From Zymoseptoria tritici IPO323 (lineage: Eukaryota > Ascomycota > Dothideomycetes > Mycosphaerellales > Mycosphaerellaceae): a DNA stretch of 64,000 nucleotides. Of the stretch, positions 22,640-33,062 are shown one piece after another. Under the pieces are notes generated by a model. That model had not been told where the DNA came from and made no database searches. It was given only the letters and a program-made list of their open reading frames with translations. Position 1 is the stretch's first letter, and each line of letters starts with the position of its first letter. The stretch covers positions 682,001 through 746,000 of the forward strand of contig NC_018210.1 in NCBI RefSeq assembly GCF_000219625.1, read 5' to 3'. Position numbers and translations under genes: made by a program.

Positions 22640-23131
22640 GTCAGTTGCGCGGTTCGTTGAACCTCACACAAGATGTCCACAGAGGAGGCGTGCTTTGAGT
22701 CCCTACTATTTGCCAGTGTCCCAAGCTCTGACAGCAACCGCAATCAGGATCAGATGCGGAAGAATGGCATGCCCTTCTTTTCGCACTCGTTTCTGAGCAT
22801 GCAGCAGCTCTATGTCACAGACTCGCGCGCCTCCATGCCGACGGAGGGAAGGCAGCTTGCGAAGCGTTCCCAGCATACTTACGTTCTTCGGAGAAGCGCA
22901 ACGGTGCTGTGTCATGCAGGAAGTTGAGCAGACGGAGCAGCTGACCTACACGGAAAAGCTTCAGCAATTGGAGCAGAAGATGTACCATTCAGTCGATGCA
23001 ATGAAATGGAGCCGACCATCAAATGCGCCTAGCAAATAATAGGCTATGAATTAATTCTCCTTTTGTAGTGTCTGCACCGATCCCCTGTCGACCCATTGCT
23101 CCTACCAGTTGTCGTCGTCCAGCAAGTAGGC
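22640..23131. other. Intergenic, end of the tandem array
   Basis: 492 bp between copy 4 and the convergent esterase gene. ORFs of 75-84 aa here show no match to the array family. No further copy or remnant was recognised. Confidence 0.45.
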
Positions 23132-24300
23132 TTACTTGTTCGACGGTGCCGTAGTCAAATCCCACTTCTCAAAGAAGTCAATGACCTTCTCCGTAAAGTC
23201 CAAGGAGCGATCAGTGCAGTTCTTCTTGCCAGAGTCCGTATTACTGCCTTCCATGATCGGCCAGCAGTGACCCAGTTCTGTCCCATGGTATTGCTGCACT
23301 ACACCAGAACGGGAATCGCAAGAGTAGGACCTGATATCGTAGTTGTCCGGCGGGCTGGATATGGTGTCCCGCGGGGTCGATGCACTGCAAGTTCTTTCTT
23401 TCCACCAGGTGGTCTGTTGGAGTTGCGTTAGTCTTGAGCATCCGATACCATATGGTCGAGGAACATACCCATTCGCCAATGCGTGGCGTCTTGCCCTGAC
23501 TAGTGTCCTTTCCAGGGTAAGGAATGATACCGTCTTTGTCGCCGTGCGCTTCAAGAATAGCTCGCTTCTTCGGGCAGTTCCCCTTTTCGTTGTCCGTGTA
23601 CAAAGCGGCTGCCGCCATGGCGAATGCTGCGAATTGATCTCCATTATCGTCGCATGCCAGCGTGTCGACGAAGCCACCGCCATCTGGGAGCATGTCAATC
23701 GTGCACTCTCGAGCGCAGATTACAGGAAAGCTGTTGGACTCACTGCTCTTGCCGGAGGCATAGACCCGGTCTGGGTCAATACAATACTCGTCTTTGAGGT
23801 GCGACACAAGCTTTGTCACGAAACTGAAGTCTTCTTCCTTGCCAGTATTGGCATAATTGGGTCCGAACCATGCTCTCTCCTCATCTGTCTTCCCGATCAC
23901 GCCTTCCGGATCTGATATTTGTGTCAGCGTGCTTTGTGGAAGCCATACGTCCAGAGGACCACCCACAAGCTACAATGTATTCCTTGCCACGAGAATTCTT
24001 GTAATACAGGGAGTTGTTGTGTTGGAGAATTGGAGATCCACCATGTCCGTGGAAGTCGATGATCAATGGCCAGAGTTTGGCAGGCTGATCGTTGTAGTCT
24101 TCGGGAATCCAAATGCTGTAGTTCCTTTGCTCGTTTGGGGCATCGCCCGTGTTGATGATGTGATGAGTGTCCGGGTTACCATTATATCCCGGTTCGTGGT
24201 CCTTGTGCGCAGCACATGTGCCCGAAGCACGACGCTGTGGTAGAGTCGATGCTGCCGCCAAGGAGATGACATATCCGCTGAGCAGGATAGCTTTGAACAT
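23132..24300 (-). CDS. Secreted carbohydrate esterase family 1 / feruloyl-esterase-like protein
   Basis: A 332-aa secreted esterase likely to act on plant cell-wall esters. Four exons: 24300-23967, 23911-23744, 23683-23469 and 23413-23132, with introns of 55, 60 and 55 bp. Signal peptide MFKAILLSGYVISLAAAS. Family blocks: PLIIDFHGHGGSP with the oxyanion-type HGHGG, NNSLYYKNSRGKEYIVAYPE, AWFGPNYANTG, EYCIDPDRVYASGKSNGGGF, VDTLACDDNGDQFAAFAMAA. The nucleophile is Ser167 in GKSNGGG, a motif assembled by splicing because intron 2 falls inside the Asn codon. The terminal GTELGHCWP holds the likely catalytic His288. Eight or more Cys suggest disulphides. The first intron uses a GTGGGT donor, chosen because it yields YIVAYPEG. 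Feruloyl versus acetylxylan esterase specificity cannot be decided here. Confidence 0.88.
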
Positions 24301-25137
24301 GGTGGCGATGTGATGCGGGAAGAGAGGATGAAGAAGGAAGATGGTAAATTCTCCTGCTGACGAGGCGGGCGAGGAGCAGATATATCGGCGGCTGCGAGCC
24401 TCCTATCTAGACCGTTATAGGTAGTGGCACGCCTTGACCTGCAGTAGCTCAGATGCGGCCGTGGGAAGCCTGACGGTGGATGGTATTATTCGGCGAGGTT
24501 GCAAGGCGTCCTGCCGGCCCATGCGGTGAGGATTGTCGATTTCCAGAGCAGCGGTGTATACCTCCCCATTCATGAATGCAGCGAAATGTTTGTAAGCAGA
24601 TGATCGACCATAAGGCGTCCAAAGGAAGACAAATCGAAATCATCCGGCATGGATGCGCGACACAAATAGACACTACCGATGACCGGTATCTTGTCAGCGG
24701 CGGATACTAGATCGCGACCCGGACTCACAAAGGACAGTTCGCATGAAACACCGGGAAATTGTGCCCAGCAGCGGGAAAGCCGATTGAAAGTCAGGGTTCC
24801 TTGAAACTCAGCTTGAAGCCGACTGCAGAATGCTCTCGGGAGTCGCTGTCCAGCATGAACATCCAAAGTCCCTATGGCTGACAGCGATGTTGGAAGCGGC
24901 AGCATATCTAGCCAGGACCTGACCACCCGTTCGAATTTGTAGAACCTGGCGATGTCTCCACACGCTGATGTCTCCACACGCTGACAGGAGCTGAGGAGAA
25001 GCTCGCTCACTACGTCATCGAATCCACTTTTGTTTCGGCATTTTGTCGTGAACACGAGGGGACCAGAAGCAGGATCCTTGATGAACAGTGCAAGCAAGTA
25101 AGGCGTAGTCCAACAACTCGAAACAAGTCTAGCCAAG
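24301..25137. other. Intergenic, divergent promoters of esterase and dehydrogenase
   Basis: About 840 bp upstream of both the CE1 gene and the SDR gene. A long minus-strand frame (25136-24570) starts only at TTG and lacks any domain, so I do not call it. The sequence GCAGATATATCGGC near 24375 could serve as a TATA element for the esterase, about 70 bases from its ATG. Confidence 0.45.
24951..24982. repeat. Perfect 16-bp tandem duplication
   Basis: The word GATGTCTCCACACGCT occurs twice in direct succession within the esterase/dehydrogenase promoter gap. It looks like a recent slippage or binding-site duplication. Confidence 0.85.
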
Positions 25138-26006
25138 ATGTATCTCGGCCTCGAGAAGAAAGTAATACTGGTGACCGGTCCGTGGCGTCAATCCTTCATG
25201 CCTCCGACCCAGCTGACATGAACACAGGCGGCACGAAGGGCATCGGCCGAGCCATTGTTCGATCCTTCCTTAAAGAAGGCGCAACAGTGCACTTTTGCTC
25301 CCGCACTGCGAAGGACGTCGAAGCCGCCAATGAGCGGTACGCAAAGGAGCATCCGGATGCAAAGGCGATCGGTGCTGTGGTTGATGTGACGAGCAAGGCA
25401 TGTCGCACAACTGTATCTTGATGCTGACTCTGCTGACGCAAGCAACAGGACAAGCTCGGTGAATGGGTTTCCTCTGTGGCCAAAGAGAGCAGCCGCATCG
25501 ATGTCGTCGTTGCCAATGTATCGTCGTTGTCTATCGAAGACAGTGTTGAGAACTGGCACTCTGCCTTCCAGACCGATATCATGGGTACCTACCACTTGAT
25601 TCAGGCCGCCCTGCCACATCTGGAGAAGACAAAAGGCAACATCGTCACCATCTCGTCCGTGAGTGGCCGCGACGTTGACTTCACCGCTCCAGGTCCGTAC
25701 GGCACCATGAAAGCCGGCTTGGTCCACTACACTGCCCAGCTGGCGAGGACCTTGGCGCCGAAAGGCGTTCGAGCAAACACGCTTTCTCCAGGCAACATCT
25801 ACATCGAGGATGGTGTTTGGGGCGATGTTGAGCGGAACATGCCGGACTTGTTTTCGTCTCAGATGGCGGCCAATCCGATGGGTCGAATGGGTAAAGCTGA
25901 GGAGATCGCGGACACGGTCGTATTCCTTGCGAGCGAGCGCGCGAGCTTCATCAGCGGCACAAACATGACTGTTGATGGTGCGTTGTGTACTGGAGTGCAG
26001 TTCTAG
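25138..26006 (+). CDS. Short-chain dehydrogenase/reductase (classical SDR)
   Basis: A 255-aa NAD(P)-dependent oxidoreductase in three exons (25138-25177, 25228-25397, 25449-26006). The first intron (50 bp) splits the cofactor glycine motif, giving VTGGTKGIGRA (TGxxxGIG). The second intron is 51 bp with a GC donor (AAG|GCATGT...CAACAG), joining DVTSK to DKLGEWVSSV. Other SDR landmarks: FCSRTAKDVE (end of beta-2), VVVANVSSLS in place of the usual NNAG, ISSVSGRDVDF with the catalytic Ser, and YGTMK (YxxxK) with Tyr and Lys. The C-terminus, FISGTNMTVDGALCTGVQF, fits the family. Length is normal. The substrate is unknown. The NAG-to-VANVSS variant is seen in fungal ketoacyl-reductase-like SDRs. 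Confidence 0.9.
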
Positions 26007-26157
26007 ACACAATTTTGCGAATGGACTTGCCGCACCATGTTCAAGTCTGCTGAATATTGCTGACGGTGCGAAATATGTGGTACTGCCGTTCCCTGGACGT
26101 GTGGGTTGATTTGCGTAATTGAAGCAGTATACCGATCGTGAAACTTGACCAAGATAC

Positions 26158-26850
26158 TCAGGGCAACGAACTTGTGTTGCTGTCCTGCGCCGCTTTCTCG
26201 CTCAGCTCCTCGACCCATGTCTCAAACGCCATCTCACCGGCACGGACGGCTCTGAGCGGCAACGTGCGCTTGCCATTGACCTCACCTAAGCTTTCATCGC
26301 TGCCTTGAACTGGAATCCATGGCTGAGGGTGTGTCAGGGGTGCATCGTCCTCACCCTTCAACTCCACAGCAATCGTGAACGTGCAGCTCTTCGGCAGCAC
26401 ATCGAGCGAAGCACTACAGTTCGATAGCCTGCTCATCGTAGCTCTCATTTGTTCTTCCAGATCCACAAGCGGCAGAACAGATGGCGACGATCCTTCCACG
26501 TCTGCACTTTCCAGAGGCACATCCAGGTCTGAAGTGGGCACCGTCGGGAAGCGAGATACGTCAAACATGAAGCGTTCCAAGGGCTTGTTTTGCTTGCTGT
26601 ATATCACAACTGAAATTCTGTCCACGGTGCCTTTCAGCAGCTCTGACTCCACAGATGCTACTGCATCGGTGATCCATTCGCAGACTTTCGGATGCCGACT
26701 CTGACGGACCGCGAAGTTATATCGTCTCGCGGAGAGGAAAGATGTTTGCGGGTAGATTCCGCGCTCGTACAGAATCGTGTGGATGGCGACGACGAGGAAG
26801 TCCGTAAAGCTGGCCACAAAGAGGCGGAAAGTAGGCGCTTCATCCGCCAT
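26158..26850 (-). CDS. REV7: REV7/MAD2L2-like HORMA-domain protein
   Basis: A 230-aa single-exon HORMA protein and likely accessory subunit of translesion DNA polymerase zeta (with REV3). The start ATG at 26850 gives MADEAPTFRLFVASFTDFLV. Conserved HORMA/REV7 blocks follow: VAIHTILYERGIYPQTSFLS, RRYNFAVRQSRHPKVCEWIT, SVESELLKGTVDRISVVIY, then PLERFMFDVSRFP, the hallmark before the mobile safety-belt region. An acidic, Ser-rich loop (DVPLESADVEGSSPSVLPL) expands the middle, and the C-terminal AELKGEDDAPLTHPQPW-like segment (VELKGEDDAPLTHPQPWIPV) closes the fold. The frame is open upstream to 27054 through in-frame codons without family resemblance. It is convergent with the SDR gene, 151 bp away. 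Confidence 0.88.
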   Translation of the reverse strand: MADEAPTFRLFVASFTDFLVVAIHTILYERGIYPQTSFLSARRYNFAVRQSRHPKVCEWITDAVASVESELLKGTVDRISVVIYSKQNKPLERFMFDVSRFPTVPTSDLDVPLESADVEGSSPSVLPLVDLEEQMRATMSRLSNCSASLDVLPKSCTFTIAVELKGEDDAPLTHPQPWIPVQGSDESLGEVNGKRTLPLRAVRAGEMAFETWVEELSEKAAQDSNTSSLP

Positions 26851-27313
26851 GTTCTCGGCGCGACACTGTGATAGACGATGTTCAGTCCATGTTGTGATGA
26901 GATGGAGGAAGTGAAGGGACCCAGAAGTGATCTGTCGTCCCGTCGTGTTTGATCTGCACGGATGAGTCAGCAACACGTGTTGAAATTGAATTTTGGCTGA
27001 AGTGTCGCGCGTTTCGACCCGCAGACAGAAAGAAAGAAACCTGGAAGACATCAATTCTTCGGAGCTTCATCTTCAATTCTCAGACCACTCACCTCACGTA
27101 CGGACTTGGCCAGATTGAACTGCCGGCGCAGAATTCATCAGCGCTAGTCGACAAAGGTCAGCCGCCGGAGCACACACTCCCGGAACCGCGCAAAAGTCTC
27201 CGACCTTCTCCTCCCCGACGACGTGGGAGCGTTACTGGAGTCTCGCCTGGGACAATTCTGCATTCCATGTTGCATCATTAGGTCAAAAAGTCAGGAGCTA
27301 GACACTTCCCAAG
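26851..27313. other. Intergenic, divergent promoters of REV7 and KAP114
   Basis: 463 bp between two divergent starts. The minus-strand frame of REV7 is open through part of it, but the residues look non-coding. No TATA box or repeat stands out. Confidence 0.45.
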
Positions 27314-30300
27314 ATGGAGCAGCAGCTAGTGACTTTGCTTAGCGACACGCAATCCGCTCAGGAGACGACGCGGAAGAATGCCGAATTCCAGCTGAAACAG
27401 CTGTATCAGAATGTCGACTTCCCACTAGGCCTGATCTCGGTCGGATCACATGCGGATGTGCCTGTCGATGTTCGACAAGCAGCGCTGTTGTACCTGAAGA
27501 CATTTATCTTGGCGTGTTGGTCTCCTCAGTACGACGAATTCTCTGGACCTCTGTACGCCGACGAGACGAAGAAAGCTCAGGTCCGCCAGAGACTCCTGGA
27601 ATTGGCATTGAGCGGACAGGATGAGAGGAAGATCAAGAGCGCCGCAAGTCTGGTAGTCAGCAAGATTGCTACCTCAGACTTTCCGGATGAGTGGCCAGAA
27701 CTTCTGCCGAGCGTACTCAGCGTGGTCTCCACCGGCGCCAACTCCCAGCTACACGGAGCTCTCAAGGTCCTGAACGAGCTGGTCGACGACTGCTTCAACG
27801 AAGAGCAATTCTTCAAAGTTGCTCGGGATCTTGTCAAGGTTGTGTTTGATGTGGCTGTCAACGGGAACCGAAAGCCAACACTGCGAGCACTGGGCGTCTC
27901 AGTCTTCAGGTCATGCTTCGATACCCTCGAAATGGTGATGGAGGACCACAAGATTGAAGTCAAGGCGTTTGCAGTTGAATCTCTGTCGACATGGCTTCCC
28001 TTCTTCCTCGAAACGATGAAGACGCCTCTGCCACCATCACCGGCTCAGACACAAACCGCAGACGATGCATCTGCTGCTGAGTCATACCGCGGCCACGTCG
28101 CGCTGAAGCTTCAAATTGTCAAAGTCCTGATGCGAGTACGCTCACTCTTCCCTTCTATCCTCTCACCTCAAAGCCCTGCGCTGTTTTCCGCTACGTGGCA
28201 GGAACTTCTCCAAGTACAAGGCCAATACCAGCAAATGTACATTGAGGACGACATGCAAGGTCGCTTGGAAGACGCCGATGGTCTGCCATATACTTTGGAC
28301 TTCTTGGTGCTCGAAGAGCTCGACTTCATGCAGGCATGTCTGCGCGCCCCGCCGGTCCGGAAAGAACTCGAGCAGCAATTGCAAGCATCCAATGGCGGCC
28401 CGACCTGGATCACTGAAGTCATGAAGATTGCGGTGGCATATGCACAGATCACAGCCGAAGAAGAAGGCATGTGGGATTTCGACGTCAACGTCTTTCTGTC
28501 GGAAGAGGTCAACGTCACTGCAAATTACACACCCCGATCAGCTTGTGGAGACCTCATCATCAAGCTTGGCGAATGGCTCAGCAGTGCTACGGTCGACGGC
28601 CTTTCTGCGTACACGCGGAGTCTGTACACCGAGAATGCAGGCTGGAAGGCGAAAGAGGCCGCTCTTTACCTGCTCACGCAGCTGTTGGGAGACTTTCAGG
28701 ACGTGGAGAAGCACGTTGGGCCAGAGTCCGCAAACAGCTATGTTGACTTGTTCAAGCACGCCATGCAAGAGCAGGACATTTTCCTGAGAGCGAGAGGCTA
28801 CCTGGCCGCAGCTAGCTTGACGCGCACATCGGGCGATGCGCTGCAGTCCGTGGCAACTTCGTTTATGGAGGCCTCGTTGCAAGCTATCAGCAACGACGAA
28901 TCCGAGATTGTGAAAGTGTCATGCATTCGGGCGCTGCAATTCTATCTGGCCTCGCTTCCGTCTGCTGCGACAGTGCCTCGTCAAGCTGCCATTGTAGCAT
29001 CGCTGTCAGATTTCCTCAGCACGCAAGATTTCAGCGACGTGGTCGACAGCGACGACTTGTTGATCACCATCATCGAGACTCTGCGAGACACCATCCTCCT
29101 AGAGACTCGTAGCTGTCTAGAAGGTGGTGGTCTCGATCTACTCTTCACAACGGCGAGTCGAGGCGCTGCCAATTTTCAAATCTCTATGCTCGTGACCGAA
29201 ACGTTCGAGCAGATCACTGAGACTGTCTCGGAAGCAGGTAGTGAGGCATACGCCCAGCTCTCTATCAAGGTCTTGCCTTCGCTGATGGGCGCATTCGATG
29301 TTGCATCTCTGACCGAAGAGAATGCGTTGGCAAATCTTGCTGCCGAGCTTTTGGCCGTCCTTGCAGAGCATGGCTCATCACCTTTGCCGGCAGGATTCGT
29401 GACGACTGTGATGCCACGACTCAATCGACTCCTCCTGGCTTCTCAAGACGATGAGCTTCTCAAGTCGGCCACCGCGGCGGTCAAGCACATGCTCCATCAC
29501 GACTCGGAGCAGGTCTTTGGCTTCCACGATCAAGATGGCAAAGGCGGTCTTGAAATGCTTCTCATAATTATCGATCGACTCCTGACGCCCGCCGTTGATG
29601 ACCACGGTGCAGCAGAGGTCGGCGGTCTGGCAGCGGAACTGGTTGAAAAGGCAGGCTCGGAAAAGCTCGGACCGTACCTCATGCAGCTCCTTCGCGCTGT
29701 CGCCGCCCGTCTTGCTACCGCGACTCAAGCGCAATTCATCCAGAGTTTGATCCTCGTATTTGCCCGGCTCTCGCTCATCTCAGCTTCGGACGTCGTTGGC
29801 TTCCTTGCTGATGTTCAGCTCGACCAAGGCACTGGCCTTCAAGTGGTCATCAGCAAATGGCTTGAGAACTCCGTCAACTTTGCGGGCTACGAAGATATCA
29901 GGCAGAAGTGAGTTCACCGCATACCTCACTCGAACATGTACTAACCTCGACGCAGCGTGATTGCTCTATCAAAGCTGTTCGAACTCGGCGACCCTCGCAT
30001 CACAGCAGTCCAGGTCAAAGGAGACATGATCGTGCCGACCTCAGATCGTATCATGACCCGTTCCCGCGCACGCAACAATCCGGAGCAGTACACGATAATC
30101 TCAGCTCAGCTCAAGATCATCAAAGTTCTGGTCGATGAACTTCTCTCGGCTTCGGGCAATGCACGCAACATCGACGCCAACAACGCAGCCGAGCTCGATG
30201 ATGACGACGAAGACGACGATTGGGAGGATGATGGCGGAGACTTCCTCGACCTGGGTTCTGGCATGACAAAATCGCAGTTGATGGCATATGCTGCTGAAGA

Positions 30301-30451
30301 CGGACCGGGTACTTCTCGCGGCAGAGACGACGAGACGCAATCCTACCTGGTGCAATTCTTCCAGCAAGCTGCACAAAAGCCGGGCTTCACCGATGTGTTC
30401 AATGCCTTGACCGCAGACGAGCAAGAGAAGCTGCGAACTATGAGCGAGTGA
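27314..30451 (+). CDS. KAP114: Importin-beta family karyopherin, KAP114/importin-9 type
   Basis: A 1029-aa nuclear import receptor (Kap114/importin-9 carries TBP, histones and other basic cargo). Exons 27314-29907 and 29956-30451; the 48-bp intron (GTGAGT, branch TACTAAC, CGCAG) splits an Asn codon. The importin-beta N-terminal domain is clear: RKNAEFQLKQLYQNVDFPLG, VRQAALLYLKTFILACWSPQ, SSVSK-like KSAASLVVSKIATSDFPDEW, PELLPSVLSVV. HEAT-like helices continue for about 850 residues. Near the C-terminus an acidic run (ELDDDDEDDDWEDDGGDFLD) lies in the position of the acidic loop typical of importin-9, followed by TKSQLMAYAAEDG and QSYLVQFFQQAAQKPGFTDV. Length equals that of known homologues. 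Confidence 0.93.
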
Positions 30452-30723
30452 TTGGCGAGACATTGGCAGAAATCAGAGGGCCCAACCACTGCCTACATCA
30501 TCAGGAAAATTGGAAATTGGGCGGCGATACTGGCAAGGACATAATGAGATACCCCAAAGCCTGAATGAAATAGATCGCCTTCGTTTGAAGTTGTGGACAA
30601 TTGTAGCTTGGCTACGGAGGAAACAATTGCTGCTACAATGTTTCGCCATGCGTGACAAAACGCATGACCAGTGTCGAGCTTGGTCCCACCGCACTGCCTT
30701 CTCTGAGCCATGTCCTCAACTGC

Positions 30724-32190
30724 TCAACCGCCCAGCGCAGAAATTACAGCAGGCAGAACCTCCACCTCTGTGAAGTCCCAGATTGTGCTTGAACTACCCG
30801 ACGTCCACGCCTGACCAGTCCAGAACGTCCTCGTCTGACCCTGAAGTGCAACATATCGTTTGAAGAACCCAGCCTTGATCGCATCCACTGACACGGCCAA
30901 TCCAGAAGGCGAATGGTTGTTGAAGCAGATGATCTCCGTCTCTTCCTCCGGATTTGGCAGACTGAGCGCTTTCCGGACCCGACCCACGGAGTCAAGAATA
31001 TCAGCTTTGATCTCTTCGTCGGTTACTGGGCTCGGACTGGAATGCTGTACACTGCGGAGGCCTTGAATTGGCTGGTAATCCACGCTGTAGATACCCGGCA
31101 GTGGAGGCAATCCGTAAGTGGCGTGCTGGTCGTAGTTGATAATGGTTGTGTTTTCGGGAAGTCCGGTGTTGGCGATCACGGCGTTGGAGTAGTAGCTGTT
31201 GTTGAACTGGCCGAAGAGCTGGTTCTCTTCATCTGTGAGGTCGAGAAATGGACTCAGCAAGTCGAGTTTCGGTTGAACAGTGATTATGAGTATGGAGGCG
31301 TGAATAGTCTTGGTGCCTGTGGGCGTTGAGACCACGACCTCGACGCCGTCGTTGTGACGTTTGATACTGGTCACCTTCGAGTTGAGAATCAAAGACTCCT
31401 CGCCTAGGTATCGCTGGGCGGAATCCCCTACAAATTGTGTTAGATCTGCTTTGCGTGTAAGTATCAGGGTGTAATTCTCACAAAGTGCCTGCGTGTTGCC
31501 GTTCGCCTCTGAGACTTTAGTCTTCTTTTCCCGCGCCTCCACCTGCATTGGATTGAAAAGCTTCATCATATATAGAGTTGGCTGGGCGAGGATATTGCCC
31601 ATCCCTTGAAACTGGCCAAAACCATCATACGCCAGTGGTCCAAGGTCGTACTTCGCCAGGAATTCGCCCCACGGTATCAACAAGTCTTCCGGTACTGGGT
31701 CAGGAAGATGGTAGCCACGAAAGAACTCCGGGGAGTATTTCGCCAGCTGGACCTTGTACCTTTCGAGAGCAGCGAGAGAGTCGTTCGCATTCACGACTGG
31801 CCACTGAGGACCGAGCTCTCCATGTGCAAAGTCCGCCGCAACGGTCTTTGTCGCAGGTGACACGGCACCGAGTGGAGCCAGAGGAATTTCCAGACTGGTG
31901 AAGAAGTTGTAGACCAAAGACGTGTTGACAAGAACCTTAACGCCGTAGTCGAAAGTCTTTCCGGTAGCTTCGTCTTTGTATGTGTTGGTGTTGCCACCGG
32001 GTCGACCCTGTTTCTCCACGACCGCCACGCTTTTCCCCATCTGTTGTAGGCGAACAGCTGAATACAATCCACTGGAACCACCACCGAGAATCACCACATC
32101 ACGCTGAAAAGTCTCGCCCTGATCCGAGCATTGAGCGAGAGCGGCCGGCAGAAGCAGGCACTGCAGTGCCGAGAAGAGTAGGTACTTCAT
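30724..32190 (-). CDS. Secreted FAD-dependent amine-oxidase-like oxidoreductase
   Basis: A 470-aa secreted flavoprotein of the NAD(P)-binding Rossmann / amine-oxidase superfamily, resembling fungal proteins annotated as beta-cyclopiazonate dehydrogenase-like. Signal peptide MKYLLFSALQCLLLPAALAQ; the ATG is at 32190. The ADP-binding motif is VVILGGGSSGLYSAVRLQQ, and EKQGRPGGNTNTY completes the dinucleotide site. A 54-bp intron (31481-31428: GTGAGA, branch CTAAC, TTGTAG) is proposed because it leaves the frame open both ways but its removal turns an odd insert into QALWDSAQRYLG; exons 32190-31482 and 31427-30724. C-terminal landmarks are CFNNHSPSGLAVSVD and LQGQTRTFWTGQAWTSGSSS. N-glycosylation sequons (NTS, NDS, NTT) fit secretion. 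The substrate is unknown, and no secondary-metabolite genes surround it. Confidence 0.85.
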   Translation of the reverse strand: MKYLLFSALQCLLLPAALAQCSDQGETFQRDVVILGGGSSGLYSAVRLQQMGKSVAVVEKQGRPGGNTNTYKDEATGKTFDYGVKVLVNTSLVYNFFTSLEIPLAPLGAVSPATKTVAADFAHGELGPQWPVVNANDSLAALERYKVQLAKYSPEFFRGYHLPDPVPEDLLIPWGEFLAKYDLGPLAYDGFGQFQGMGNILAQPTLYMMKLFNPMQVEAREKKTKVSEANGNTQALCENYTLILTRKADLTQFVGDSAQRYLGEESLILNSKVTSIKRHNDGVEVVVSTPTGTKTIHASILIITVQPKLDLLSPFLDLTDEENQLFGQFNNSYYSNAVIANTGLPENTTIINYDQHATYGLPPLPGIYSVDYQPIQGLRSVQHSSPSPVTDEEIKADILDSVGRVRKALSLPNPEEETEIICFNNHSPSGLAVSVDAIKAGFFKRYVALQGQTRTFWTGQAWTSGSSSTIWDFTEVEVLPAVISALGG

Positions 32191-33062
32191 CACAGCTGTG
32201 TCGTGAAGAATGAACTCACAATTCTTTCTTGGCGCTTCGATGTTGGCAAAGAAACGACATGGTTATTATGATGAGAAATGTGAGGACTCTTGGAATAGCT
32301 TGTACTTGGTTGATCCCTGATCCGATTCGGCGACACCCCTGACTCATGGAGCTTCCAGTGCCGTGCTTTTACCGGCACTCTGTCTGAACTTCCGCACCAG
32401 AGATGAGAGCTGAACAACTGACCCGGCTCCGCTCTCGTCTGTGAGAGCATGTGGAAGTCAGACTGCGAACAGCGGTGCCGGAATGAACTTCTTGCGCAGG
32501 TCTCTCGAAGTCCGCTGATCGTGTCCAAGCTCTCCTGGCGCCGGACGTGGCAAACTCGGCGAATATGTGCCAATGTCCGTATGCATGGCGCCAGAAGCAA
32601 GCCGAACAGGGAGCCGCCACGTGTAGTTCGAAGCCCCGAAACGATTCTAGACTGGCGCCATTTCGCCTTACCGCTTGTTGTCCTTGCTCGCACATTGCAT
32701 TGGAGCTCGGCATCTGGGCATGGACAGACGCTCACGCTGGTCAGATATGACCCTCGTGTCGCCAGCAGGTGACGGATTTGGTACAAAGCGGCTCGAGGAC
32801 CGTCCACTGCGTCGGCTTAGCTGGGTGAAGAAGATGCAGACCTTGGTGAGCAGAATGGACGATGACGGGAGGTCAACCTCGTGCATGACTCAGCGATGGA
32901 TGCCTCAGGCGCAAACAAATACTCTCGAAACGCAACGGCATAGCTGACCATGCCACATACTTCCGCCAAAGACGACTTGGTCAAAGGCGGCCATTCGAGG
33001 TCAGCATGAGGCTCGCGACTCTCTTCCTCTCGCGGACATCAAACTGATCCTCTCCCTTCGCA
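32191..33062. other. Intergenic, divergent promoters
   Basis: About 870 bp between the FAD oxidoreductase and the GNAT pseudogene. ORFs up to 205 aa appear on the minus strand, but their Arg/Ser/His-rich composition and lack of motifs mark them as chance. Confidence 0.45.

Noticed and set aside
22673..23039. 75-84-aa ORFs after the fourth F-box-like copy, considered as a fifth copy
   Set aside because: None contains the LPQEL or NRKTRAK blocks.
24570..25136. 188-aa minus-strand frame between the esterase and SDR genes
   Set aside because: It starts only at TTG, has no domain or homology pattern, and occupies the promoter of two divergent genes.
30724..32190. Possible secondary-metabolite cluster around the FAD oxidoreductase
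   Set aside because: Neighbours are KAP114 and a GNAT remnant; no synthase, transporter or other tailoring enzyme is present.
32190..32807. 205-aa minus-strand frame upstream of the FAD oxidoreductase
   Set aside because: Arg/Ser/His-rich without any motif, and contiguous with the oxidoreductase promoter.
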